A stretch of 64,000 bases of DNA from Labrys wisconsinensis (GCF_030814995.1 NZ_JAUSVX010000016.1:124001-188000), one strand, 5' to 3'; counted from the first letter of the stretch, positions 8,144 to 16,786 are shown. Notes: generated from the letters alone by a model not told the origin. Made by a program: numbers and translations.

Positions 8144-9784
8144 CTAGCACGTATTGCCCGGCCGGCTGGCGACGCCGTCGAAATCGGCCTCTGAGCCGAG
8201 GAGGCGCGCGCGCTGCTCGGCCGTCAGGGGCGGCAGGCAGGCGGCCTGGCTGCTGCTGCCGATCTGGATCTGGTTCTGGAGGCCATTCCTGAGCTGCAGG
8301 CGCGGCTGGACCGAGCGGATGTCGACGCCGTTGTCGAGGAAGACCTTGAGCACCTTCTGCAGCGCCGGGATCGGCACGTCGGCGCCGGCATAGACCACGT
8401 TGTAGCTGCCCGGCACCGTCGCCGACTTGGTGTTGAGCCGGGTGGCGAAGCCCGCCGCGGCGACCAATGGGGTGAGCTTGTCGGTCATCGCAGGCGTGTT
8501 CTGGCGCTCGAAGAACACGACGTCGATGGGATAGGCGAGCTGCACCACCATCTTGCCGCCGGCGCTGCCGGTGAGCTCGACCGGCTTGCCGAGCGCCATC
8601 GCGTCGGGGAGGTTGAAGCTCTCGGCATAGCCGGCCGAGAACAGCGAGCCGGACGTCCGCAACGTGATGGTCGCGCCGCCGGCGAGGCTCGGCTGCGGCA
8701 ACGCGAAGAAGCTCTGGAAATTCTGCACCGCGATGGCGCCGGGCACCACGGGGAGCTGGGCCTGCGTCGCCGACGAGAGGTCGATGCCGAGCGCCGTGAG
8801 AGGGATGCTGGCGCCGCCGGCGCTCAGCGTGGCGTCGACCTGCGCGGAGCCGGCGGACTTGTCGACCGCCACGCTCTGGACAAAGAGCCTGCCGCCCGTC
8901 GCCGGCGCCGCCTGCGCCGGCCCGACCAGGCTCCACGCGCTCGATGCGGCCGCCAGGCCGTGCCCGCCCTCATCCCACAGAAGCCCCATCGTGTCGCTCG
9001 GCCCCGGATCGTCGCTGCTCTTCTCCAGCTGGATCTGCGCGATGCTGAAGCCGCTGAAGCCCTGCACGGCCGGCGTGTTGCCGCCGCCGGGATATTGCAC
9101 GTTCAGGCTGATCCGGCCGGCGACGATCGCCCCGAGATATTGGAACGGCGACAGGGTGAGGCGGGCATCGCCGCTGCCGTTCACGGCATAGTAGTAGTCG
9201 CCATAGTGGATCGAGAAGCCGGGCCGCGGCGGGCTGTATTGCGGGCGGGTGTCGCTGGCGCTCACCCGGCCGTTGGCCACGGCCTGCTGGCGCTGCTCCG
9301 CCGAGGACTTGACCATGAGGCTGGCCGAGACCGGGATCGAGGCGATGGTGGTCAGCACGACGGCATAGGCGAGGAGCGCCGCCACCAGGATCCGGTTCGA
9401 GCGGACGGAAAGCCATTGGGCCGCGCGGGTGGCGAAGCCGGCAGCCGGGCCGGGCTCGGCCTCCGCCTCAGGCTCGGCCCGCCGGGCCTCCGGCGCGGGC
9501 CGCGCCGCCACGCTCGCCGCCAGTGCGGCCAGCCGCGCCCGCTTGTCGGGCGGCAGCAGCTCGGATTCGGCCAGGGCCTTGAGGAGCTCGACGACGAATC
9601 CCTGGTTGTTGGCCTTGCGAACCAGCTGGAAGACCTGCGTCCGCCAGACATCGGCCTCGACATAGTCGTCCAGCTGCTTGTCGAGCGCGGTGTAGAGCAG
9701 TTGCTCCAGGTCCGCGCGCTCGACGTGGCGGTTCACGATCTCGACGACGTCCTGAACCTCTTCGCCGGTGAGCACGCCCGCCAT
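8144..9784 (-). CDS. Membrane protein with N-terminal EAD1-like adaptor domain
   Basis: A 546-residue protein in three parts. Residues 5-72 form a small helical module (LTGEEVQDVVEIV, LEQLL, FQLVRKANNQGFVVELLKA) that closely parallels the first ~70 residues of the next protein upstream in the operon and fits effector-associated domain EAD1. Those are homotypic adaptors in bacterial conflict systems. A Pro/Ala/Glu-rich linker follows, then one membrane helix at ~132-156 (ILVAALLAYAVVLTTIASI). The remaining ~390 residues are an unrecognised, beta-rich, probably extracytoplasmic region ending in a cysteine-containing tail. It could tether the EAD-trypsin to the membrane by EAD-EAD contact. It is the last gene of the minus-strand run, 10 bp after the EAD-trypsin stop. 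The C-terminal function is unknown. Confidence 0.75.
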   Translation of the reverse strand: MAGVLTGEEVQDVVEIVNRHVERADLEQLLYTALDKQLDDYVEADVWRTQVFQLVRKANNQGFVVELLKALAESELLPPDKRARLAALAASVAARPAPEARRAEPEAEAEPGPAAGFATRAAQWLSVRSNRILVAALLAYAVVLTTIASIPVSASLMVKSSAEQRQQAVANGRVSASDTRPQYSPPRPGFSIHYGDYYYAVNGSGDARLTLSPFQYLGAIVAGRISLNVQYPGGGNTPAVQGFSGFSIAQIQLEKSSDDPGPSDTMGLLWDEGGHGLAAASSAWSLVGPAQAAPATGGRLFVQSVAVDKSAGSAQVDATLSAGGASIPLTALGIDLSSATQAQLPVVPGAIAVQNFQSFFALPQPSLAGGATITLRTSGSLFSAGYAESFNLPDAMALGKPVELTGSAGGKMVVQLAYPIDVVFFERQNTPAMTDKLTPLVAAAGFATRLNTKSATVPGSYNVVYAGADVPIPALQKVLKVFLDNGVDIRSVQPRLQLRNGLQNQIQIGSSSQAACLPPLTAEQRARLLGSEADFDGVASRPGNTC

Positions 9785-9794
9785 CCCCGCCTCC

Positions 9795-10853
9795 TCAAGC
9801 TGCCCCGGCCAGGGCGATCGCCCGATCCTTCAGCCAGGCGGCGACGAGGCCGATCGGGATGCCCTGGTTGTAGGTCGGGGTCCAGTTGGGATCGCCGGCA
9901 TGGTGCAGCGCCAGCAGCCCGAGGCTGGCGTCGAACACCGGGGAGCCGGAAGAGCCGGGCTCGGTGTTGGCGTCGTAGCGCAGCCGCAGGCCCGAAGGCA
10001 CCGGCGCCTCGACCACGCCCGAGGCCAGCGACAGCGGCGCGCCCTGCGGATGCTGGACGATGAAGACGACGTCGCCCTCGCTCGCCCTGGGCGCCTCGAC
10101 GCTGAGCGGGATCGAGCCGCGGAGGCCGGTCCCCTTCGCGTCCCGCCCCACCGGCTCGGCCAGCCGGACCAGCGCGAAATCGAGATCGCCCGGGCCTGCA
10201 GCGCCGGCGCCGGCCGTGAGATCCGCCTGCGCATAGGGCGCGGAGGCCACCAGCCACTGCGCCGCCGCCTTCACCACCCGGCCGGGCTGGTCGGCCCCGT
10301 CGCGGGTGGAATAGTCGAAGCGGAAGGCGAGGTCGGCCGGCGCGGCGACACCCTTCGCCTCCGCCTCCACCACGTGATAATTGGTCAGGACGAGGTCGTC
10401 GGCCACCAGGAAGGCCGTGCCGTACATCTTGCCTTCGACCCGGCAGACCCGCCCCTGGATCCTGACCAGCAGGTCGAGCCAGCGCCCGAAATCGCGCATG
10501 GTGGAGCGGTCGCGGACGATCTTCTCCAGCGGCCCCGTGGCGGCAGCCGCGCCGGCAGGCTGGCTCGGCGCCACCAGCCCGAGCGTCGTCCGCAATCCCT
10601 TGATGCGCGGCGCATCCGGCCGCTCCGCCTCGATCGCCTCGATGAGCCGCTGGCCGAAGCCCTGCATCTGGCTGGCGCGCACCACCCGGAACACCCGGAA
10701 TTCCCAGGTGCCGGGCTCGGCGAGGTCGTCGATGTCCCTGTCCAGGTCGGTGGCGAGCAGCATGGTGAGCTGCTCCTCGTCGAAGCTCGAGCGGATCGCC
10801 TCGACGACGACCTTGACCTGTGCGCCCGTGAGGTTCTCCAGATCAACCGCCAT
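9795..10853 (-). CDS. EAD1-like domain fused to trypsin-like serine protease
   Basis: A 352-residue fusion. Residues 8-75 are an EAD1-like module (LTGAQVKVVVEAIRSSF, LTMLLATDLD, FRVVRASQMQGFGQRLIEA) matching that of the membrane protein encoded 10 bp downstream. Residues ~125-345 are a trypsin-fold protease with the full triad: His160 in TNYHVVE, Asp225 in DLDFALVR, and Ser302 in PGSSGSPVF. There is no signal peptide, so it is expected in the cytoplasm. Its role is most likely an activatable effector brought to its regulator by adaptor pairing. ATG 10853 is chosen because the module starts immediately; the open frame above it runs antisense-like through the amidase gene and is rejected. Confidence 0.85.
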   Translation of the reverse strand: MAVDLENLTGAQVKVVVEAIRSSFDEEQLTMLLATDLDRDIDDLAEPGTWEFRVFRVVRASQMQGFGQRLIEAIEAERPDAPRIKGLRTTLGLVAPSQPAGAAAATGPLEKIVRDRSTMRDFGRWLDLLVRIQGRVCRVEGKMYGTAFLVADDLVLTNYHVVEAEAKGVAAPADLAFRFDYSTRDGADQPGRVVKAAAQWLVASAPYAQADLTAGAGAAGPGDLDFALVRLAEPVGRDAKGTGLRGSIPLSVEAPRASEGDVVFIVQHPQGAPLSLASGVVEAPVPSGLRLRYDANTEPGSSGSPVFDASLGLLALHHAGDPNWTPTYNQGIPIGLVAAWLKDRAIALAGAA

Positions 10854-10972
10854 GGCGGACCTCCCCTGCCGAGGCGAGGGCGAACGCGGCCGGCCGCGCC
10901 GGAGCGGCCCGTCGTCCCGTCCGGCCCCGCTTGACGCGACGTGAATGGATGCGCGCCGGCATGGCCGCCGCC

Positions 10973-11695
10973 TCAGGCCGAAACCTTGCCGGCGCTGCGG
11001 CGCGTCCTGCTCCGCCGCGGCCTTGCCGCCGCTGCGGCCGGCGCCGAGGACTCGCCGTGGCAATGGTCGGGCATGCGCGACTGGTCGCTCGCCAGGCCCG
11101 GATCCTCCTCGATCAGCGCGGAGAAGCGCCCCTCGGCGATGCCCTCGGTGTTGTCGAGCATGATGAAGTCGGCCTCGTCCTTGGTATAGGCCGGATCCCA
11201 ATGGGTGTTCTCCGGCACATGGCAATGGCCGTAATGGCCGCCCTTGCCGTCCCAGTTCGCGGCGTTGCGGTTGTGGCCGCCGGGATCGCGGCCGTCGACC
11301 GCCGGCTTGGGGCGGCCGTTCGGCCAGACCTTGGGAATGCCGTGCGTCGCCTCGAGCCAGCGGCAGAGCCGGCGGACATTGTCGAGCGTCGCCCGGGTCT
11401 TCGGGCGATGGGCGAAGCCGACCACCTCGATCTGGATGGCGGAATCCCGGTTGGTCTGCACGCCGCCCGGCGCGTTGCGCAGCGCCCGCGCCGCCATGCC
11501 GGTGTCGATGTGCTGGTAGACGGTGGTCGCGTCCACGGTGAAGTGCGGGTCCGAGCGATGCGCCTTGAAGGCGTCGAAGGCGCCCTGGGCCGTGCCGCCC
11601 TCGGTGGTGTGGTGGACGATCTTGAAGGGGCCGCCGGTGTAGGAGCCCGACGGGCCGCTGATCGGCTTGGAAACGGCGAAAGGACACATGGGCAT
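10973..11695 (-). CDS. N-acetylmuramoyl-L-alanine amidase-fold (PGRP-like) protein
   Basis: A 240-residue protein with the Amidase_2/PGRP fold: IVHHTTEGG at residues 26-34 (first zinc His and Thr), HFTVDATTVYQHID near residue 51, a central SAIQIEVVGFA strand, and a late GHYGHCHVP motif that supplies the remaining zinc His. Such enzymes cut the amide between N-acetylmuramic acid and L-alanine. No signal peptide is present, and the last ~40 residues are a basic Ala/Arg tail (AAARPRRSRTRRSAG). It sits between a protease and a muramidase in the hydrolase island. GGGAGAA lies just upstream of the ATG. Whether it acts on the cell's own wall is unknown. Confidence 0.8.
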   Translation of the reverse strand: MPMCPFAVSKPISGPSGSYTGGPFKIVHHTTEGGTAQGAFDAFKAHRSDPHFTVDATTVYQHIDTGMAARALRNAPGGVQTNRDSAIQIEVVGFAHRPKTRATLDNVRRLCRWLEATHGIPKVWPNGRPKPAVDGRDPGGHNRNAANWDGKGGHYGHCHVPENTHWDPAYTKDEADFIMLDNTEGIAEGRFSALIEEDPGLASDQSRMPDHCHGESSAPAAAAARPRRSRTRRSAGKVSA

Positions 11696-11715
11696 GGGGG
11701 TTCTCCCGTGAAGCG

Positions 11716-11775
11716 GCCGGTGGTCAAGCCACCGGCAGGGCGGCCCAGCCGGTGGTCAAGCCACCGGCAGGGCGG
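11716..11775. repeat. Tandem palindrome spanning the muramidase stop codon
   Basis: A 28-bp sequence occurs twice, at 11716-11743 and 11748-11775, with a 32-bp period. Each copy contains the palindrome GCCGGTGG-TCAAG-CCACCGGC (8-bp stem, 5-nt loop). On the minus strand the loop contains the TGA stop; the second copy encodes the last residues and stop of the muramidase, and the first repeats them downstream. It may act as a stop-associated terminator, or may simply be a recent tandem duplication. Confidence 0.7.
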
Positions 11776-12535
11776 CGAGGCCGGCTTCGAACAGCCTCGC
11801 CTCGCGTTCGCGGCGCATCTGCAGCCCCGGCACGCCCGGCCACAGGCGCTTCATCGAGCGCAGGTCGCCGGGCACCGCGGCAAAGGCGGCCGCCGCCATG
11901 TGCTGCTTGATGCTGCGCATCTCGGCATAGCGGTCGCCGGCCTTGGTGAAGGAGGCGCCACGGTTGTAGGTGAGCGAGACCAGGGCACCGAGGCAGTCCG
12001 GGCCGATCCTGGCCGTGTTGGCGAGCGAACGCTCGACCAAGCCCACCCAGCGCGGCATCACCTTGCCGCGGTGCACCTTGATGGCGGCGTCCCAGGACAC
12101 GTCGACCGAGGCCTTCAGCGCCCTGGCGATCGGCTGGGCCGAACCGCCCTGCACGCCGACGGCCCGCTCCAGGGCGGTAACCATGGCGGCGGGAATGGCA
12201 TCGTCCCAGTCGGCGTGGAGCTGCGCCCGGGTGGCATAGCCGACGTCGTAGCCGATGCCGATGGTCACGCCCGAGGCGCCCTGCGGCCAGGTCGGGCTGC
12301 GATATTTCTGCTCGTAGATCTGCTGGCTCGACACTTCGAACTCGACGATCAGGTCGAAGGCACGCTGCGAGATCGGCGTCGCCGATCCCGGGCCGGAGAT
12401 CTGCGGGCCTTCGAGCACGCCGCGCCCGGCCTCGTTGTCCCACCACCAGGCCAGGCCTTCGCGATCCCCGCGAGCCTGCTCGAGGAAGGCCTCCTCGATC
12501 GGCGCCTCGATCAGGCTGTCGGCTTTGCTGCTCAT
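11756..12535 (-). CDS. Lysozyme-like (pesticin/T4-type) muramidase
   Basis: A 259-residue protein. The recognisable block is residues ~55-105: FDLIVEFEVSSQQIYEQKY, then PTWPQGASGVTIGIGYDVGY, the Glu...TxGxGYD arrangement of the T4-lysozyme/pesticin muramidase fold. ALVSLTYNRGASF near residue 195 corresponds to the helix that packs on the active site. The family cuts the MurNAc-GlcNAc bond of peptidoglycan. There is no signal peptide, so export would need a holin or lysis. Start ATG 12535 gives a clean N-terminus; 22 more codons are open upstream. Its stop lies inside a duplicated palindrome. Assignment rests on the motif, so exact family membership is moderate. Confidence 0.7.
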   Translation of the reverse strand: MSSKADSLIEAPIEEAFLEQARGDREGLAWWWDNEAGRGVLEGPQISGPGSATPISQRAFDLIVEFEVSSQQIYEQKYRSPTWPQGASGVTIGIGYDVGYATRAQLHADWDDAIPAAMVTALERAVGVQGGSAQPIARALKASVDVSWDAAIKVHRGKVMPRWVGLVERSLANTARIGPDCLGALVSLTYNRGASFTKAGDRYAEMRSIKQHMAAAAFAAVPGDLRSMKRLWPGVPGLQMRREREARLFEAGLAALPVA

Positions 12536-12634
12536 GGCTCTCTCCTGTTGAAGGATTCCCCGCCGCGACACCGCGGTCCGGAGGCCGTCTCTCATCTGCA
12601 ATCCGCCCGGCCGGCCGACGAGGGCGGCATCCCC

Positions 12635-14275
12635 TCAGCCGCCCGGCCTTGCCGCCATGGCGGCGAGCAGGGTCGGGCTCGGCGCCAGCGCCCCGGTCGT
12701 CGCCTCCAACTGCGCGGCGCCCTGCCGGGCGAGGCCGGCCTGCATCGCCAGATGCGACAGCTCGGCGGCGAAGCGCCGGTCGGCCGCCGCAGCCGCCGGC
12801 GCCGGCACGCCCTCCAGCATCGGCGCCGCGACCGGGCTCTCGGCCAGCAGGCTGCGCAGCGAGCGCAGCCCGTCGGCCACGGCGGCCGGGCCCGGCATCT
12901 CCTCCAGCGCGGCCGGGCCGAGGCCGCGGCCCAGCAGGCCGGCGGCATCGACGACGCCGGCACCGAACTCGTCGGGGTCGAGGCCGGGCACCCGGCGCGC
13001 GCTGGCCCGCAGCAGCCCGACGAAGCGGGACTGGACCGTCTCGCCCGGCCCGAGGCTGCGCCGGATCGCGTCGGGCCCGTGATGCGCCAGCCACAGCGCC
13101 GCCACCCCGGCCGTCAGCGCCACGGCGAAGGAGGTGCCCTGGCCGCCGGCGACGCTTTCGGGGCTGCCGCCATTGGCGGGCGAGCGGTTGGCCCGCGGCA
13201 CGAACTCGCCGGGCGCCGATATGTCGACGGCCTCGCCGCGGCAACTGCCCTTCCAGGGGCGATCGGCCCGGTTCGAGCCGGCGACGGCGATGACCTCCTC
13301 GTAGCGGGCGGGCCAGACGACGAAGCCGACGCAATTGCCGGCGGCGGCGAGCACGATGACGCCGTCGCGGATGGCAGCGTCGATGGCGGCGCGCAGCGCG
13401 CTGCTCCAGGGGCCGCCGAGGCTCATGGTGATCACCTCAGCCCCGTTGCGGCGCGCATGCTCGACGGCGGCGGCGACGCGGCCGTGGTCGAACACGACGA
13501 CGCTCTCCACCGCCCGCAGCGGCACCAGGGTGGCGAGCGGCGCCGAGCCGGCCATGATGCCCGCGATGCGGCTGGCGACGACGCTGGCGGTGCCGGTGCC
13601 GTGGCCGGGATTGCCGCCATAGTTCATGGGGTCGGTGGCGCCGGGCCTGTCGGCGACGAAGTCGTGGGCGCGTCCGAGGTCGAGCATCCCCGGCTCGATC
13701 TCGACATGGTCGGCGACGCCGGTGTCGGGCTGGAACACGCTGATCCCCTCCCCGCGTGCCCGGCCGCCGGCCGCCGGCGCCGTCTCCCAGGCGGCGCGGG
13801 CGCGGATGGCGTCGAGCGCCCAATAGGGCAGCGCCGGCGTCGGATCCCCGGCCTGGTCGACCCAGCAGCCGGGCGGGAAGGCGTCCAGCCCCTCCAGGCC
13901 GGGCTCGGCGCTCTCGCGCACCACGTAGAAGCCGGCCCCGGTCTCGGGCTCGGCCGTCACCGCCCCGCTGGCGTCGGCCATGGCATAGGCGAGCTCGAAT
14001 GGGCTGCCGGCGAGGTCGGCGACGCGCACCCCGGGAATGCTCGCCGCCAGGAAGCGGTCGAGCCCGCCGGGCGCAGCCCGGGACGGCGGATCCGCCAGGA
14101 GCGGCGCCACCTCCACCTCGATGCCGAGCGCCAGGCGCAGACGCGCCGCCACGGCCGCGGGGGGCTGCGCCGCATCGAATTCGAGAACGACACGCAGTGT
14201 CCGCCGGGATGGCGCGGCGCCGGGCGCGCGCTGCAGCGACCGGACCTGGTCGAGAAGGCGCTCGCGTTCCGTCAT
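12635..14275 (-). CDS. Subtilisin-like (S8) serine protease
   Basis: A 546-residue subtilase with a complete catalytic set: Asp184 in FQPDTGVADH, His225 in GHGTGTASVVAS, oxyanion Asn314 in AAAGNCVGF, and Ser382 in GGQGTSFAVALTAG. The first ~170 residues precede the catalytic domain and end with LPYWALDAIRARAAW, the usual substrate-strand entry of subtilases, so they may be a propeptide or regulatory region. No signal peptide is seen. The last ~130 residues are Ala/Leu-rich helical sequence. It is the first gene of the minus-strand run, divergent from the trypsin-nuclease gene, and probably transcribed from the 14.28-14.61 kb spacer. ATG 14275 is chosen over the longer low-complexity extension. 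Confidence 0.85.
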   Translation of the reverse strand: MTERERLLDQVRSLQRAPGAAPSRRTLRVVLEFDAAQPPAAVAARLRLALGIEVEVAPLLADPPSRAAPGGLDRFLAASIPGVRVADLAGSPFELAYAMADASGAVTAEPETGAGFYVVRESAEPGLEGLDAFPPGCWVDQAGDPTPALPYWALDAIRARAAWETAPAAGGRARGEGISVFQPDTGVADHVEIEPGMLDLGRAHDFVADRPGATDPMNYGGNPGHGTGTASVVASRIAGIMAGSAPLATLVPLRAVESVVVFDHGRVAAAVEHARRNGAEVITMSLGGPWSSALRAAIDAAIRDGVIVLAAAGNCVGFVVWPARYEEVIAVAGSNRADRPWKGSCRGEAVDISAPGEFVPRANRSPANGGSPESVAGGQGTSFAVALTAGVAALWLAHHGPDAIRRSLGPGETVQSRFVGLLRASARRVPGLDPDEFGAGVVDAAGLLGRGLGPAALEEMPGPAAVADGLRSLRSLLAESPVAAPMLEGVPAPAAAAADRRFAAELSHLAMQAGLARQGAAQLEATTGALAPSPTLLAAMAARPGG

Positions 14276-14614
14276 CGCCCCGGCCCCTGAGCGCCCGGCC
14301 TCGGGCCCACGCCCGGTTCGAGCCTCGCGTCCGCATCGTCCGGAAGCACGGCAGCGACGGTCCCGGCGAGAGCTGGGACCCCAGCCCGCCGAAACGCGCG
14401 GCGCGAACAATCGACGGACAAAGCTATGGGGTCAACAGTAACGTCAGCAATAACTTTACGTCAAGTTCACGGCGTGACACCATGTCCCTGCGGAATCTGC
14501 GACAATGCCGAATTCTCCGGCGCAGCGCCGGCCGGCAGCCCGGCCGGCGGCGACACCCGGACCCGACAGCCTGCATCGATATCCTGGACCGACGCCCACC
14601 CCGGAGCCCTCGCC
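14276..14614. promoter_or_regulatory. Divergent spacer of the hydrolase island with direct repeats
   Basis: A 339-bp gene-free spacer between two divergent effector genes. An AT-richer patch at 14425-14470 carries TAACGTCA (14439-14446) and TTACGTCA (14456-14463), i.e. TGACGTWA twice on the minus strand with a 17-bp period. TTGACG on that strand could serve as a -35 box for the protease run. No regulator gene is adjacent. The rest of the spacer shows nothing I recognise. Confidence 0.4.
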
Positions 14615-16777
14615 ATGGCCGCACCTACGGAACGCCTGAAGTCCTATCTCGACCGCATCCTGCCGGCCGCGAGCCCGCTGGAGGCGCTGGCCGAGGACCG
14701 CTCCGGCCTGGAGTCCCTGGCCGAGCGCAAGGCGCTGCCCAAGAGCCGGGCCGACATGGCGCGCAACGCCGTGCAGAAGGCGAGCACCGGCAAGGCGCTG
14801 ACGCCGCCCGAGCAGTTCGCCCTGGAGGCGATCATCATCCCCGACCAGCGTCCGGCGATCGACATCGTCGACGGCGACTATGCCGTGAGCCACCCGCTCT
14901 GGACGCATTTCGTCACCGATCCGGCGATCCACGCCAATATCCGCCGGGCCATCCCCGCCATCGGCCGCATCGAGCTGCCGAACCATCCGAGCCTGCCCTA
15001 TGGCGGCACCGGCTTCGTCGTCGGCGCCGACCTCGTCATGACCAACCGCCACGTCGCCGAGATCTTCGCCTCGGGGCTCGGCTTGCGCGACCTCGTCTTC
15101 CGCTCGGGCCTCACGGCCGGGATCGACTTCAAGCGCGAGCGCGGCCGCGACGGCTCGACCTTCCTGACGGTGCGCGAGGTGGCGATGATCCATCCCTATT
15201 GGGACATGGCGCTGCTGCGGGTCGAGGGCCTGGCGCCCGAGCAGGCGGCGCTCTCCCTGGCGCTGCGCGATCCCGACGCGCTGGTCGACACCGAGGTGGC
15301 GGTGATCGGCTATCCCGCCTTCGATCCGCGCAACGACGCGGCGGTGCAGAACGAGGTGTTCGGCGGCGTCTACTACGTCAAGCGCCTGCAGCCGGGCAAG
15401 ATCATGAGCCGCGCGCCGATCCTGAGCTTCGGCAAGACGGTCTCGGCAATCCGCCACGATTCATCCACCCTGGGCGGGGATTCCGGCGCCGCCGTGGTGG
15501 AGGCGGCGACCGGCAAGGTGATCGCGCTGCATTTCGGCGGCGTCTATCTCGACGCCAATTACGGCGTGCCGGTCGCCGAGCTCGGCCGCGACGGCCGCGT
15601 CACCGCCCTGCAGCTCGACTTCGACGGTCGCCCGAGCCCGGGCGCGGCGCCGTGGGAGGACTGGTGGCGCAGGACCGATCCGCAGGAGGCGCCCGCCGCG
15701 CCGCCCGCAACCGCGCCGGAGCCCGCCGGCCAGCCCGCCCTGCGCTCCGCCGGCCCCGACGGCGCCACCTGGACGATCCCGATCGAGATCAGCATCCGCC
15801 TCGGCACGCCCACGGCGGCCGCGGCCGCCGTCCCAGCCGCGGCGGCGATGGAGGCCATGGTCGAGCCGACGCACGACGCCGACTATTCCACGCGCCGGGG
15901 CTATGACGCAGGCTTCCTCGGTGTGCCGGTGCCGCTGCCCGGCGCCCGGGATGCCGACAGTGTGGTGCGCTTCGCCGGCGGGGAGACGATCCCCTATCAC
16001 CATTTCTCCCTGGCCCTGCACAAGGCCCGGCGCATCGCCCTGTTCACCGCCTCGAACCTCGACGGCAGCGCCGCCGCCAAGAAGCCGGACAAGGACCACG
16101 CCTATGACCGCAAGAGCCTGGGCGGGCTCGGCCGTGTCGACATGGAGAAATGGTTCATCGATCCGAGGATCGACCCGCGCTTCCAGCTGCCCGACCGCTT
16201 CTTCACCAAGGACAGGGGCGCCTTCGACAAGGGCCATATCGTGCGGCGCGAGGACGTCGCCTGGGGGCGCAGCTTCGAGGAGGTGCGCTTCGCCAACGGC
16301 GACACGTTCCACGTCACCAATTGCTCGCCGCAGGTCAGCGGCTTCAACCAGTCCGCCGCGGGGCAGGACAATTGGGGCGACCTTGAGAACTACGTGATGA
16401 AGCAGGCGGCGGCCGAGAAGCTCTGCCTGTTCGCGGGGCCGGTGCTGGCGGAGGACGACCCGATCTTCGTCGGCGTCGACGATATCGGGCCGGTGCGGGT
16501 CAAGATCCCGCGGCAATATTGGAAGGTGGTGGTCGCCGCTTCGGACGGGAGCCTGCAGAGCTTCGGCTTCGTGCTGCGCCAGGACCTCGCCGACGTGCCG
16601 CTGGAATTCGTGGTCGACGCGGTCTGGCAGAAATACATGGTGCCGCTCGCCGCGCTCGAGGCGCTCAACCCGCTGGTGCGCTTCCCCGACGCGGTGCGTG
16701 CGGCGGACCAGTCCGGCCGGGCCGGCGGCGAGGCGGTGCGCCGGAGCCTCGCCATCGCCATGGCGCCGACGGCCTGA
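14615..16777 (+). CDS. Trypsin-like protease fused to DNA/RNA non-specific endonuclease
   Basis: A 720-residue fusion. Residues 1-90 are a helical leader (LTPPEQFALEAIIIPDQRPA). Residues ~110-340 are a trypsin-like protease with His146 in TNRHVAE, Asp197 in HPYWDMALL and Ser290 in LGGDSGAAVV. A Pro/Ala-rich linker at ~355-415 leads to a C-terminal NUC-type endonuclease (~430-690). The nuclease carries DKGH at 538-541, equivalent to the DRGH motif, with catalytic His541, and the metal-site asparagines in VTNCSPQVSGFNQ. Both active sites look intact. No signal peptide is present. ATG 14615 is preferred because the upstream 63 codons lie in the promoter spacer. Its stop is 9 bp from the convergent unknown gene. 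Confidence 0.9.
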   Translation: MAAPTERLKSYLDRILPAASPLEALAEDRSGLESLAERKALPKSRADMARNAVQKASTGKALTPPEQFALEAIIIPDQRPAIDIVDGDYAVSHPLWTHFVTDPAIHANIRRAIPAIGRIELPNHPSLPYGGTGFVVGADLVMTNRHVAEIFASGLGLRDLVFRSGLTAGIDFKRERGRDGSTFLTVREVAMIHPYWDMALLRVEGLAPEQAALSLALRDPDALVDTEVAVIGYPAFDPRNDAAVQNEVFGGVYYVKRLQPGKIMSRAPILSFGKTVSAIRHDSSTLGGDSGAAVVEAATGKVIALHFGGVYLDANYGVPVAELGRDGRVTALQLDFDGRPSPGAAPWEDWWRRTDPQEAPAAPPATAPEPAGQPALRSAGPDGATWTIPIEISIRLGTPTAAAAAVPAAAAMEAMVEPTHDADYSTRRGYDAGFLGVPVPLPGARDADSVVRFAGGETIPYHHFSLALHKARRIALFTASNLDGSAAAKKPDKDHAYDRKSLGGLGRVDMEKWFIDPRIDPRFQLPDRFFTKDRGAFDKGHIVRREDVAWGRSFEEVRFANGDTFHVTNCSPQVSGFNQSAAGQDNWGDLENYVMKQAAAEKLCLFAGPVLAEDDPIFVGVDDIGPVRVKIPRQYWKVVVAASDGSLQSFGFVLRQDLADVPLEFVVDAVWQKYMVPLAALEALNPLVRFPDAVRAADQSGRAGGEAVRRSLAIAMAPTA

Positions 16778-16786
16778 GCCTCCGGC

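Noticed and set aside
11716-11775. Two-copy repeat as a CRISPR array
   Set aside because: Only two units with a 4-bp spacer, at a gene end, and no cas genes in the window.
10931-14290. A 1119-codon open frame on the plus strand
   Set aside because: Antisense to the amidase, muramidase and subtilase genes, all of which have intact catalytic motifs; no ribosome site or recognisable domain.
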